64,000 nucleotides of DNA from positions 141,275-205,274 of the forward strand of contig JAXGRA010000002.1 in NCBI GenBank assembly GCA_040766135.1, in the 5' to 3' direction. The translations under genes were made by a program, and so were the position numbers. Below are positions 15,938-25,266 of this stretch, piece after piece. Positions within the stretch are counted from its first letter, which is position 1. The number at the start of each line of letters is the position of its first letter. The notes below the pieces were generated by a model. That model ran no database searches, was not told where the DNA came from, and saw only the letters and a program-made list of their open reading frames with translations. Source of the DNA: JAGVSV01 sp040766135. GTDB lineage: Bacteria > Bacillota > Clostridia > Christensenellales > Aristaeellaceae.

Positions 15938-17602
15938 ATGTTCGTCACATTAAAATGGGTGTCTGCACTGGAAAAGGTGTTTTTAGATACGGAGCCTGCC
16001 AGTTACCCTGATATTGCCCTGACCGGTTTCCAGAATGAGATTCTGTCCCTTCAGGCCGCTTGGACCCTCACATCCATGGAAGATAAAGAGTGGGATCACC
16101 GTCCGCGGGTCAAGATAAGCATTGATTGTGATGTGCCGGTGCGCATGCGCCACGTAACGCAGGTGCCCGTCCGTTTCCCCTGCTTCCCGGAGCATGATGG
16201 CGGTTACCTGCGCACCACGCCGGGACTGTTCCCGGACTTGCTGGAGGATATTACCGAAAAAACACATCTGCGCGCCTATAAGGATATCTGGTCGGCCGTA
16301 TGGCTGGACATACAGCCCACCGGCGATACCCTGCCAGGCAAAAAAACGCTGACGCTGACCATGAAGGACATGGAAGGCAAGGTGCTGGCCCAGCAGGAAT
16401 TCCACTTTGAAATCCTGCCCGGCCTGCTGCCTCAGCAGGAAATCATCCATGCACGCTGGCTGCACGCCGATTGCCTGGCGCAGTATTACAACGTGCCGGT
16501 GTTCTCCGATCAGCACTTTTCTATCTTAGAGCGCTTCATCCGGCATGCGGTGCAGCGCGGCATCAACATGATCCTGGTGCCCACGCACACGCCGCCGCTG
16601 GATACCGCCGTGGGCGGCGAGCGTCTTACCACCCAGTTGGTGCGGGTGAAGGTCGATAACGGGCAATATGCCTTTGATTTCTCGCTGCTGCGCCACTATA
16701 TCGACATCTGTCAGCGTGCAGGCGTGCAGTATTATGAGATTGCGCATCTGTTCACGCAGTGGGGCGCGCACTTTGCGCCCAAGATCGTAGCCACGGTAGA
16801 CGGCCAGGAACAGCGCATTTTCGGATGGGACACCGAGGCCACAGGCACCGCGTATCATGCCTTTCTGGATGCCTATCTGCCTGCTCTTGCCCAGGAACTA
16901 AAGGATCTTGGCATTGCGGATCAAACCTATTTCCACATTTCCGACGAGCCTTCCGCCGCGCATATTGACCAATATTTGGCAGTCAAGGCCATGGTAACCC
17001 CGCACTTAAAGGGCTTCAAGATAATCGATGCGCTCAGCGATATCAAGTTCTTTGAAAGCGGCGCAGTGCCGCTGCCCATCCCGGCCACCAACCATATTGA
17101 ACCTTTCCTTCAGGCTGATATCAAGGAACGCTGGACATATTATTGCATCAGCCAGCATTGGAAAGTAAGCAACACATTCCTGGCTATGCCATCGGCGCGC
17201 ACGCGCATTATCGGCACGCAGATGTACCGTTACAACATCACAGGCTTTTTGCAGTGGGCATACAATTTCTACAACTCACAATATTCCGACACCGTGATAA
17301 ACCCCTTTTTGGTAACCGATGGCGATGGCTTTGCGCCCGCCGGCGATACCTTCCAGGTGTACCCAGGTCCGGGCGGCGTGCCGCAGGATTCGTTGCGAAT
17401 GATGCTGTTTTTCCATGCATTGCAGGATAACCGCGCCCTGCGCTGGGCAGAGCAACTGGCGGGCAAAGATCAGGTAGAATCTGTGGTGGCTGCGGGCCTT
17501 GATGCGCCGCCTACATGGACGGAATACCCCATGGACGGCGAATATCTGCTGGCCATGCGCGCGCGCCTGAACCGTCTGATTGCCGATAAACAGAAGTTGT
17601 AA
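15938..17602 (+). CDS. DUF4091 (glycoside hydrolase 123-like) protein
   Basis: A 554-residue protein without signal peptide or membrane segment. The C-terminal half has the DUF4091 pattern, including YFHISDEPS, ITGFLQWAYNFYN and a final DGDGF...YPGP stretch; the N-terminal half is beta-rich. DUF4091 resembles the catalytic domain of GH123 N-acetylgalactosaminidases, where an Asp-Glu pair acts with substrate-assisted chemistry; the DE of HISDEPS is the candidate. The substrate is unknown. Start at 15938 is set by AGGAGGTAGCG; the longer reading runs into the promoter. Transcribed divergently from metG. Confidence 0.82.
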   Translation: MFVTLKWVSALEKVFLDTEPASYPDIALTGFQNEILSLQAAWTLTSMEDKEWDHRPRVKISIDCDVPVRMRHVTQVPVRFPCFPEHDGGYLRTTPGLFPDLLEDITEKTHLRAYKDIWSAVWLDIQPTGDTLPGKKTLTLTMKDMEGKVLAQQEFHFEILPGLLPQQEIIHARWLHADCLAQYYNVPVFSDQHFSILERFIRHAVQRGINMILVPTHTPPLDTAVGGERLTTQLVRVKVDNGQYAFDFSLLRHYIDICQRAGVQYYEIAHLFTQWGAHFAPKIVATVDGQEQRIFGWDTEATGTAYHAFLDAYLPALAQELKDLGIADQTYFHISDEPSAAHIDQYLAVKAMVTPHLKGFKIIDALSDIKFFESGAVPLPIPATNHIEPFLQADIKERWTYYCISQHWKVSNTFLAMPSARTRIIGTQMYRYNITGFLQWAYNFYNSQYSDTVINPFLVTDGDGFAPAGDTFQVYPGPGGVPQDSLRMMLFFHALQDNRALRWAEQLAGKDQVESVVAAGLDAPPTWTEYPMDGEYLLAMRARLNRLIADKQKL

Positions 17603-17618
17603 CAACTGTTGGCGTAGT

Positions 17619-17648
17619 TTGACAGCGCAGAAAGCGCTATCCTATAAT
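17619..17648 (+). promoter_or_regulatory. Consensus promoter of the dCMP deaminase gene, with palindrome in the spacer
   Basis: TTGACA (17619-17624), 18 bp, TATAAT (17643-17648): both hexamers perfect. Spanning the -35/spacer junction is the inverted repeat AGCGC-N5-GCGCT (17624-17638), a likely repressor site. Confidence 0.82.
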
Positions 17649-17675
17649 GTTCGCCAAACAGAAGGAGAGCGTTGC

Positions 17676-18167
17676 ATGGATAAATGGGATGACCGGTTTA
17701 TGGAAATGACGCGGCTTGTTGCCAGTTGGAGCAGTTGCATGCAGCCTGGGCGCAACATTGGTGCGGTCATCGTCAAGGACAAGCGCGTGATGACCACCGG
17801 CTACAACGGCGCGCCCGCCGGCATGAAGACCTGCAAAGAGCGGGGAGAATGCTTGCGCCGCAAGCTGAACATTCCCTCCGGCACGCGGGCGGAAGTATGC
17901 TACGCCATCCACGCCGAACAAAATGCAGTCATTCAGGCTGCTAAGCTGGGGGTTTCCATCCAGGGCGCCACCCTCTATTGCACGCATCAGCCCTGCTCCG
18001 TCTGTGCGCGCATTCTGGCCAATGCGGGCATCGTGCGCGTGGTGTACGAGCAGGGATATCCCGATGACTTTACGCTGGAAATCTTTCGCGAAACGGGCGT
18101 GCTTCTGGAACAATATCACCATGGAGATGGGCCGCAGGACACCCCTTCGGCTCAGATTAATAAATGA
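17676..18167 (+). CDS. dCMP deaminase family protein (ComEB-like)
   Basis: A 163-residue zinc deaminase. HAEQNAV carries the zinc His and catalytic Glu, and TLYCTHQPCSVCARIL carries the PCxxC zinc cysteines. The allosteric-type insert between GYNGAP and HAE, with two extra Cys (KTCKERGEC), is typical of dCMP deaminases that feed dUMP to thymidylate synthesis. The ATG at 17676 has GAAGGAG before it; the longer reading would overlap the promoter. It overlaps the LCP gene by 4 bp. Confidence 0.9.
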   Translation: MDKWDDRFMEMTRLVASWSSCMQPGRNIGAVIVKDKRVMTTGYNGAPAGMKTCKERGECLRRKLNIPSGTRAEVCYAIHAEQNAVIQAAKLGVSIQGATLYCTHQPCSVCARILANAGIVRVVYEQGYPDDFTLEIFRETGVLLEQYHHGDGPQDTPSAQINK

Positions 18168-19114
18168 TAAAACACAACCGTTTAGCTGCACTGATACTGA
18201 TTTTGCTATGTCTTGCGCTGGGGGCTCATGCTACCGATATCAACATCAGCGTACTGGAAGAAAATGAGATTCCTCAAACGCCGCGGGGTATGCACCACTT
18301 TCTGCTGGTATGCATGGATTCCTGGGGCGCTAACCTGTCGCGCTTAGGCTATAGCGACGGCATGGTGCTGGTGACCATTGACGAGGCGCTGGATCGCATC
18401 ATCACCACCAGTTTTATCCGTGATACACTGGTGATTCATCCGGATGGCAAGCCCGGACGGCTTACCTATGTGATGAAGGAATTTGGCATTGAAGGGCTGA
18501 TGGACACGCTCAACCGTCACTTTGGCCTGCGCATTGAAAAGTACATCCTGATGGACTGGAGCCAGGTATCCTCCATCGTGGACATTGTAGGTGGTGTGGA
18601 CTTGGAGGTTACCGCGCGGGAAGCGGGATATCTCAAGCGTTACGCCATCTCCCCCACCAGCACGTCGCCGTCCATGAACGGCGCGGGTGAATACCATTTT
18701 AAGGGCCATGCTGCTGTGATTTATATGCGCTGCCGCCGTGTGCCTGCGCTCAACGGAGATAAGTACGACATGGGCCGCACCTTCCGCGCGCGGCTGGTGC
18801 TACACAACATTGCCGACAGCCTTAAAGATGTTTCCTATGAGCAGGCTTACGACATGTTCCGCGAAATATTCGATTCACTGGGTGACCGCAACAAATTTTT
18901 CCACACCAACATCTCCATGTCGGATTTGATGAATGCTTTTCAAGTAGTGTTCTCCTTAAAGGGAACGCCGGTGGAACAGTTCCGGCTGCCCATTGACGGT
19001 ACCTTCCACACCTATATCTATGCCGGAGGGCAGTCGCAGCTGATGGATTTTGAAACCAACCGCGCGGCGCTGCACGACTTCCTCTTTGACCAATCCTATG
19101 TAGTGATTGAATAA
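18164..19114 (+). CDS. LytR-CpsA-Psr (LCP) family protein
   Basis: A 316-residue exported protein with an N-terminal signal sequence ending near AHATD. The LCP core is visible: a conserved Asp/Arg segment SFIRDTLVIHPDG, then VDIVGGVDLEVT, a later KGHAAVIYMRCRR and MGRTFRARLVL. LCP proteins attach teichoic acids or other phosphate-linked polymers to peptidoglycan. The first strand replaces the usual GxDxR with CMDSW, so the fit is clear but diverged. No separate membrane anchor is seen beyond the signal sequence. Confidence 0.82.
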   Translation: MIKHNRLAALILILLCLALGAHATDINISVLEENEIPQTPRGMHHFLLVCMDSWGANLSRLGYSDGMVLVTIDEALDRIITTSFIRDTLVIHPDGKPGRLTYVMKEFGIEGLMDTLNRHFGLRIEKYILMDWSQVSSIVDIVGGVDLEVTAREAGYLKRYAISPTSTSPSMNGAGEYHFKGHAAVIYMRCRRVPALNGDKYDMGRTFRARLVLHNIADSLKDVSYEQAYDMFREIFDSLGDRNKFFHTNISMSDLMNAFQVVFSLKGTPVEQFRLPIDGTFHTYIYAGGQSQLMDFETNRAALHDFLFDQSYVVIE

Positions 19115-19128
19115 GCAGGCGGAAAGAC

Positions 19129-19767
19129 ATGAGCGATTCGACAACAAACCAACGTATCCTTGCCGAGCTGGAACGCCTTTACCCGGACGCCGTTCCCGAA
19201 CTGCACTTTAGCAACCCCTACCAAACGCTGGTAGCCACCATGCTGTCGGCGCAGTCCACCGACCGGCAGGTAAACAAGGTGACTCCTGCGGTATTCCGTG
19301 ATTTTCCCACGGTGCAGGCCATGGCCGAAACCACGCCGGAAATCCTGTACCCGTACGTGCGCAGCTGTGGGTTTGCCAGCAAAGCCACCAACATTGTCCA
19401 TGCTGCCCGCAAAATCATGGCGGAATATGACGGTCAGGTGCCCGATACGCTCGAAGCATTGACCTCTTTGCCCGGCGTGGGGCGCAAAACTGCCAACGTG
19501 GTGCTGGCCAATGCCTTTGGCATACCGGCCATGGCGGTGGATACGCATGTGTTCCGCGTCAGCAACCGGCTGGGACTGGCACAGGCGAACAATGTAGAAA
19601 AAACCGAACAGCAGCTGATGGAGGCCATTCCCAAAAAGGATTGGATCCGGGCCCATCATTGGCTGATTTATCATGGACGGCGTGTATGCCACGCGCGCAA
19701 CCCCAAGTGCGATACCTGCACGCTAAGCGCGTTGTGCCCCTGGGCGAAGGCCACACCACAGGATTAA
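19129..19767 (+). CDS. nth: Endonuclease III
   Basis: A 212-residue DNA glycosylase/AP lyase that removes oxidised pyrimidines. The helix-hairpin-helix LPGVGRKTANVV carries the catalytic Lys, DTHVFRVSNR carries the catalytic Asp, and CHARNPKCDTCTLSALC gives the C-x6-C-x2-C-x5-C iron-sulfur cluster. Complete and standard length. It is 14 bp downstream of the LCP gene. Confidence 0.96.
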   Translation: MSDSTTNQRILAELERLYPDAVPELHFSNPYQTLVATMLSAQSTDRQVNKVTPAVFRDFPTVQAMAETTPEILYPYVRSCGFASKATNIVHAARKIMAEYDGQVPDTLEALTSLPGVGRKTANVVLANAFGIPAMAVDTHVFRVSNRLGLAQANNVEKTEQQLMEAIPKKDWIRAHHWLIYHGRRVCHARNPKCDTCTLSALCPWAKATPQD

Positions 19768-19793
19768 CCCCATTATTTTTAAGGCGGATATCG

Positions 19794-21566
19794 ATGGAAC
19801 TGTATCACAACTCACAGGACATAGCTTTTAGAAATCCCCTGGGCGCGGTGACCGTGGGCACACAGGTCACCCTTCGATTGATGGTGCAAGGCCGGCACGG
19901 GCGCGTGCAGCTGCGCACCTGGAACGGCGAAGAGCTCTATATTCCAATGATCGAAACAGGCCTGGGCATGTATGAAGCCACCATTGCCTGCCCGGATGAA
20001 CCCATCCTGCTTTGGTATGATTTTCAGGTTGAGGACGAGCGCGGGCACTTTCACTACTATGGCAACGCGCGTGACAAGTTAGGCGGCGTGGGCACCACCT
20101 ATCAGGACAAACCGCCATCCTTCCAGATAACGGTGTATGACCCCGCCTGGGAGCCGCCGCAGTATCTGCGTGAAGGGGTTATGTATCAGATTTTCCCCGA
20201 TCGTTTTGCGCGCTCCAAGCCGCCTGTCAGCGACCGAAAAGGCATCTATCTGCACAAAAAATGGGGTGGCGTCCCCCGGGTTGACCCCCATGCGCTGGAA
20301 GGGGCCTACAGCGCCTATGATTTCTTTGGCGGCGACTTAAACGGCATCCGGGAAAAGTTGCCATACCTGAAGGATCTGGGCATTACCATCCTATACCTCA
20401 ATCCCATCTTTCGCTCCTCCTCCAACCACCGGTATGACACCGGCGATTATTTGTCTATTGACCCCCTGCTGGGCACCAGAGAGGATTTTCAGGCGCTATG
20501 CCAGGAAGCCAGGCAGCTGGGCATGCGCGTGCTGCTGGACGGCGTGTTCAGCCACACCGGCGATGACAGCATCTATTTCAACCGGCGCGGCACCTATCCC
20601 GGCGTTGGCGCCTACCAAAGCAAGCAATCCCCCTACTACCCCTGGTTTCACTTCCGCAAACATCCAGATGATTACGCCTGCTGGTGGAATTTCAAGACCC
20701 TGCCCGCCGTCAACAAGGACGATGCCACCTATCGCGAATTTATCCTTGGCGAGCATGGCGTTGCGCGGCACTGGCTCCATCACGGCGCAACGGGCTGGCG
20801 CCTGGACGTGGCGGACGAGCTGCCCATGTCCTTCCTGCGCGAACTGCGTACCGCTGTTAAGGCCGAGAACCCGGACAGCACGCTGCTGGGCGAAGTGTGG
20901 GAGGATGCCAGCAATAAGATTGCCTATGGTCAAATGCGCTGCTACACGCTGGGCGACACGCTGGACAGCGTGATGAACTATCCGCTGCGTGATGCGATCA
21001 TACATTTTTTAACGGGTGCGCACACGGCAGCGCAGGCTGTTCGCAGCATTCGCAGCCTGCAGGAAAATTATCCCGTTCCCTTCTTTTACTCATTGATGAA
21101 CCTGATGGGCAGCCATGATCGCGCGCGTATTCTGAACGTATTGGTCAACCGCGAATACACCGCGCTGCCCATTGCGGAGCGCGGGCAGCAATCCCTTCCG
21201 CAGAACCTGCGCGCATTGGCGGAGGAGCGTTTCCTAAAGATGGTGCAGATCTTTATGGCGCTGCCCGGCATGCCCGCCATCTATTATGGCGATGAGGTGG
21301 GCATGGAGGGCGCAACGGATCCTTTCTGCCGGGGCCCATTCCCCTGGGGGCATGAGGACACCCCGTTACGTAACCATGTCAAGCAGGCCATCGCCCTGCG
21401 GCATCAGCGGCCGGTGCTGCGTACAGGCGCGCTGCGGCTGTCCTATGAAGGGGCCGACACGCTGGTCATTGAACGTAGCGCGATCCACGGCAAGGATGTG
21501 TTTGGTCAGCCACTCCACGACCAGCCCTATATCCTGCGCATTACACGGGATGCATACAGAGTATAA
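19794..21566 (+). CDS. GH13 alpha-amylase family glycosidase (neopullulanase-like)
   Basis: A 590-residue cytoplasmic enzyme with an N-terminal beta domain resembling CBM34 (about 1-125) and a GH13 barrel. Catalytic residues can be placed: nucleophile Asp338 in GWRLDVADE, acid/base Glu367 in LLGEVWED, and transition-state Asp442 in GSHDRAR. Region I reads DGVFSHTG. The CBM34 plus GH13 layout is that of maltogenic amylases, neopullulanases and cyclomaltodextrinases, so it probably hydrolyses short malto-oligosaccharides or pullulan fragments. The start at 19794 has AAGGCGG upstream. Confidence 0.9.
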   Translation: MELYHNSQDIAFRNPLGAVTVGTQVTLRLMVQGRHGRVQLRTWNGEELYIPMIETGLGMYEATIACPDEPILLWYDFQVEDERGHFHYYGNARDKLGGVGTTYQDKPPSFQITVYDPAWEPPQYLREGVMYQIFPDRFARSKPPVSDRKGIYLHKKWGGVPRVDPHALEGAYSAYDFFGGDLNGIREKLPYLKDLGITILYLNPIFRSSSNHRYDTGDYLSIDPLLGTREDFQALCQEARQLGMRVLLDGVFSHTGDDSIYFNRRGTYPGVGAYQSKQSPYYPWFHFRKHPDDYACWWNFKTLPAVNKDDATYREFILGEHGVARHWLHHGATGWRLDVADELPMSFLRELRTAVKAENPDSTLLGEVWEDASNKIAYGQMRCYTLGDTLDSVMNYPLRDAIIHFLTGAHTAAQAVRSIRSLQENYPVPFFYSLMNLMGSHDRARILNVLVNREYTALPIAERGQQSLPQNLRALAEERFLKMVQIFMALPGMPAIYYGDEVGMEGATDPFCRGPFPWGHEDTPLRNHVKQAIALRHQRPVLRTGALRLSYEGADTLVIERSAIHGKDVFGQPLHDQPYILRITRDAYRV

Positions 21567-21598
21567 CCGCAACTATTACAATTTTATGAAGCATTTCC

Positions 21599-21627
21599 TT
21601 GACACTGTTACCATTGCGTCATAGAAT
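21599..21627 (+). promoter_or_regulatory. Promoter of the multi-peptidoglycan-binding-module gene
   Basis: TTGACA (21599-21604), 17 bp, TAGAAT (21622-21627), 28 bp before the ATG at 21656. Confidence 0.75.
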
Positions 21628-21655
21628 AAAGCATATTACCGTAGGGAGGGCTCAC

Positions 21656-24574
21656 ATGAACGCCAACCGAACCAAACGAGCCATCGTGTGGCTTACCTGC
21701 GCCGCTTTGATGCTATCCATGCTGTCGGCGTTTGCCACCAGCTATCCATTTGTTGGCTACACCACCGATGATTTGCGCCTGCGCAAGCGGCCATCCACCT
21801 CAGCGGAGGTGCTTTTAGTTATCCCCGCGAGAGAGGCTCTGATCATTTCGGGCGCGGATGGCAATTTCTACATTATAGAATATGAAGGGCACTCAGGTTA
21901 TGCGATGAAATCCTTCATCTCCCTGACCAATCCGGCCAGCCTTGTTACGCCCGTTCCGGTCAGCGCGCAAACCGCCTCGCGATATGTGCAATTGACCAGC
22001 GGCGACACCGGCCAACTGGTGCGCGCGCTGCAGCAGGCGCTGAAGGAACTTAATTATTATGACGGCGCTATCGACGGCAAGTTTGGCTCCGGTACGCTCC
22101 GGGCCGTGCGCTCCTTCCAACAGCGCAACAGCCTGCCTGCCAATGGCGTGGCCGATCCGGCCACCCAGGAACGCCTGTTTGAGGGCCAGTCTGTGAATGC
22201 CTTTGGGCGTCAGACTGGCATCCAAACGTTGCCCATTGGGGATGATGTGATTATGCGCCCTGGTTCGCGCGGCGAACTGGTGCTGGCGCTGCAGCAGCAG
22301 TTGCAGGCGCTGGGATTGTACCGTGGTGCACTGGACGGGCGATACGGCTCCGGTACCGAGGCCGCCGTCAAAGCATTCCAGCGGGATAACCGCCTGCGTG
22401 TAGACGGCATTGCCGGCAAGAACACGCGCCAGGCATTGGCCGCCAAAAGCAGCCAGGCCCCTGCGCCTGAAAATGCACCGGCCGTCCCGCAGGTTACCCC
22501 ATCTCCTGTTTTTCAGGGCGAAGAGCCAGAGGCTACCTACCCTTACACCACCGCAACCACCGCATCCGTCAACATGCGCAAACGGGCGTCTGTTTCATCC
22601 GGGCGTATTTTAACCGTGCCTGCCGGCGCGTCCATCAGCGTATTGGAAAGCAAGGGCGATTTTTTACGTGTCAGCTATCGCAATTACACAGGATATGTAA
22701 TGGCGCTGTATGTTGATATTCCCCCGCAATACCTGCCTGGCAACACGTTGCCGCACGATACCGAAGCACAGGCCCGGTATGAGCGGCTTGCCACCGGCTC
22801 GCAAGGAGTTAAGGTACGTGCACTGCAGCAGGCGTTAACTGAGTTAGGTTTCTTTAAAGGCGCTGTAGATAGCAAATTCGGCACAGAAACCATGGCCGCT
22901 GTCAAGGCCTTCCAGAAACAGAACGGCCTGCGTGAAACAGGCGTGGTTATGCCTGAAATGCAAAAAATGCTGTATGAGCAGCGCGTGCGCAACGCGCGCA
23001 ATGCACGTGTGTATGTGGCCACCCTGCCGCCGGTAGAAGGCTGGCCCATGGAGCAGGGCGACCGCGGCGATGCCGTTGTTACCCTGCAGCAGCAGCTCAT
23101 TGAACTGGGGCATTTTAAGGAAACAGCCACCGGCGAATATACCCGCGCCACCGCCAATGCCGTGCGTGCCTTCCAGAAGGCCCACAGCATCAAGGAAACC
23201 GGCAAGGTGGATAGCTTTACTTTGCTGGCGCTCAACACCGCCTTGGCCACACGCGCCCCTATCAGTGAGTTTGGAACGCCTGCACCCACCCAGCTTACGC
23301 AGGACAATGTGATTATCATCCGCTCCGGCACGCGGGGCATGGCGGTCACCCGTCTGCAGGAGCGTCTGGTGCAGTTGGGCTACTACAGCATTACGCCCGA
23401 TGGCATCTATAACGGTAATGACATCACCGCCCTGCGCGCATTCCAGCGCAACAACGGGCTGACCGTCACCGGCGTGGCCGATCTGGGCACACAGCAGGCA
23501 CTATATGCCCATACCGCTGTGGCTGCACCGGGCGTTGTTACGGCTTCCCCTTCCCCCTCCCCAACTCCGACCAATGCAAACATCTATCCCATCACGCTGC
23601 GCATCGGCATGAACGGCGAAGCTGTCAAGGCCATGCAGGCGCGTCTGATTGCGCTGGGTTTCCTTACGGGCAAAGCCGACGGTATCTTTGGCACCCAGAC
23701 GGCTACCGCAGTCAGCACCTTCCAGCGCGCGCATAATTTAAAGGCCGATGGCCTGGCTGGCAAACAAACGCTAAGCGCACTGTATGCCGCCAACGCCAAA
23801 CCCTACTCCGCGCCCAAGCCTGCGCAAACAGCCGCCCCCAGTCAGGAGGAGGATAAGCCAACCCTGACGGTGGGCAACACCGGCGATGACGTGCGCGCCA
23901 TGCAGCAGCGGCTGATTCAACTGGGCTATCTGTCCGGCGGTGCTGACGGCATCTTTGGGCCTAAAACTGCACTGGCTGTGCGTTCCTTCCAAACCAATAA
24001 TAAATTAAGAGCCACAGGCATTGCGGATCATATTACACTGGCTCGGATGAACCTATCCGGCGCCATTGCAGCCAGTGGCGTGGTGGCTCCCCCGCTGCCT
24101 GACGATAAACCCATGGATACCGGGGCATCCTTCCGCGCACCTTCCGCCTCCGAAGTACGCTTCGCGGACTGGTATGCCGAAACCCGCGCCCGCATCCGCT
24201 CTATGCCCAACATAATTATCTATGACTTCACCAGCGGTGCCCACTACAATGTCAAAGTGTTTAGTGTGGGCAGACATGCCGATGGCGAGCCTGTCACCAG
24301 ACAGGACACCGAAACCATGGAAAAAGCCCTGGGCTACAATAACTGGACACCACGCCCGGTGTGGGTTATTTTCTCCGACGGCCGCGTATATATGGCTTCC
24401 ACACACAGCCATGGGCATGAGGTGGATCACAACAGCAACAACGGCCTGACCGGCCACATCTGCATCCACTTCCCGCGCTCCATGGAAGATGCCATGGCAA
24501 CAGGTCCCTACGCTGTTTCCCACCAGAATGCCATCCTGGCAGGCTGGGACTTGACGCAAAACATGGCGAAATAG
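21656..24574 (+). CDS. Secreted protein with seven peptidoglycan-binding modules, two SH3 domains and a His/Cys C-terminal domain
   Basis: A 972-residue protein with a signal peptide (MNANRTKRAI... to about residue 27). In order: bacterial SH3 domain (about 30-88), two PG_binding_1 modules (112-172, 201-262), a second SH3 (297-355), five more PG_binding_1 modules (379-440, 466-527, 555-616, 648-708, 736-797), Pro-rich linkers, and a final domain (832-972). That domain has THSHGHEVDH followed by GHICIHF (Cys936), which recalls the His...SHGC layout of YkuD L,D-transpeptidases but does not match it fully. The start at 21656 follows AGGGAGGG. It is presumably held on the cell wall. Confidence 0.85.
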   Translation: MNANRTKRAIVWLTCAALMLSMLSAFATSYPFVGYTTDDLRLRKRPSTSAEVLLVIPAREALIISGADGNFYIIEYEGHSGYAMKSFISLTNPASLVTPVPVSAQTASRYVQLTSGDTGQLVRALQQALKELNYYDGAIDGKFGSGTLRAVRSFQQRNSLPANGVADPATQERLFEGQSVNAFGRQTGIQTLPIGDDVIMRPGSRGELVLALQQQLQALGLYRGALDGRYGSGTEAAVKAFQRDNRLRVDGIAGKNTRQALAAKSSQAPAPENAPAVPQVTPSPVFQGEEPEATYPYTTATTASVNMRKRASVSSGRILTVPAGASISVLESKGDFLRVSYRNYTGYVMALYVDIPPQYLPGNTLPHDTEAQARYERLATGSQGVKVRALQQALTELGFFKGAVDSKFGTETMAAVKAFQKQNGLRETGVVMPEMQKMLYEQRVRNARNARVYVATLPPVEGWPMEQGDRGDAVVTLQQQLIELGHFKETATGEYTRATANAVRAFQKAHSIKETGKVDSFTLLALNTALATRAPISEFGTPAPTQLTQDNVIIIRSGTRGMAVTRLQERLVQLGYYSITPDGIYNGNDITALRAFQRNNGLTVTGVADLGTQQALYAHTAVAAPGVVTASPSPSPTPTNANIYPITLRIGMNGEAVKAMQARLIALGFLTGKADGIFGTQTATAVSTFQRAHNLKADGLAGKQTLSALYAANAKPYSAPKPAQTAAPSQEEDKPTLTVGNTGDDVRAMQQRLIQLGYLSGGADGIFGPKTALAVRSFQTNNKLRATGIADHITLARMNLSGAIAASGVVAPPLPDDKPMDTGASFRAPSASEVRFADWYAETRARIRSMPNIIIYDFTSGAHYNVKVFSVGRHADGEPVTRQDTETMEKALGYNNWTPRPVWVIFSDGRVYMASTHSHGHEVDHNSNNGLTGHICIHFPRSMEDAMATGPYAVSHQNAILAGWDLTQNMAK

Positions 24575-24582
24575 GTGCATCA

Positions 24583-25266
24583 TTGAAAAAGATATTTACC
24601 ATTGCCATTGACGGCCCGGTGGGTGCAGGCAAATCCACCGTGGCCGATGCGGTGGCTCAACAGTTAGGCATATTGCATTTGGATACCGGTGCCATGTACC
24701 GCGCATTGGCATTGCATGTGTTAAATCTGGGCATGGATGTGCAGAATGAACAGGCCATAACGGAATTGATTAAAAGCAATCAGGTGCATATTGACGTGGG
24801 CTTTGAAGATGGTGTTCAGCGCACGCTGCTCAACGGGCAGGATGTCAGCACATTGATCCGTACCCAGGAAGTAAGTAATGCCGCCTCTACTATCTCCCGC
24901 TATCGCCCTGTGCGGCAGTGGCTGGTGGAGCGTCAACAGGCGTTGGCTACCCAGCAAAGCATGCTGCTGGACGGGCGGGATATCGGCACCGTGGTGCTGC
25001 CCCAGGCTGATGTAAAAGTTTTCCTGACAGCATCGCCTGAAACGCGCGCACAGCGGCGTTACTTGCAGCTGCTGGATCAAGGGCAGCACGCTGACTTTGA
25101 CGAGGTGCTCTCGCAGCTTTTGGCGCGTGATCATCAGGATCAAACGCGCGCGGTGGATCCGCTTCGGCAAGCCGAGGACGCGGTGCTGCTGGATACCACC
25201 CACATGACATTTGAACAGTCTGTCGAAGCCATTGTTCAACTCGCGGAGGAAGCATGTCGGATGTAA
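24583..25266 (+). CDS. cmk: Cytidylate kinase
   Basis: A 227-residue kinase that phosphorylates CMP and dCMP. The P-loop GPVGAGKST, then LDTGAMYRAL and DGRDIGTVVLP are diagnostic. The start appears to be TTG at 24583, 8 bp after the previous stop and with only a weak ribosome binding site, so translation may depend on coupling. It overlaps plsC by 13 bp; cmk-plsC-ispH/rpsA is a conserved clostridial order. Confidence 0.94.
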   Translation: MKKIFTIAIDGPVGAGKSTVADAVAQQLGILHLDTGAMYRALALHVLNLGMDVQNEQAITELIKSNQVHIDVGFEDGVQRTLLNGQDVSTLIRTQEVSNAASTISRYRPVRQWLVERQQALATQQSMLLDGRDIGTVVLPQADVKVFLTASPETRAQRRYLQLLDQGQHADFDEVLSQLLARDHQDQTRAVDPLRQAEDAVLLDTTHMTFEQSVEAIVQLAEEACRM

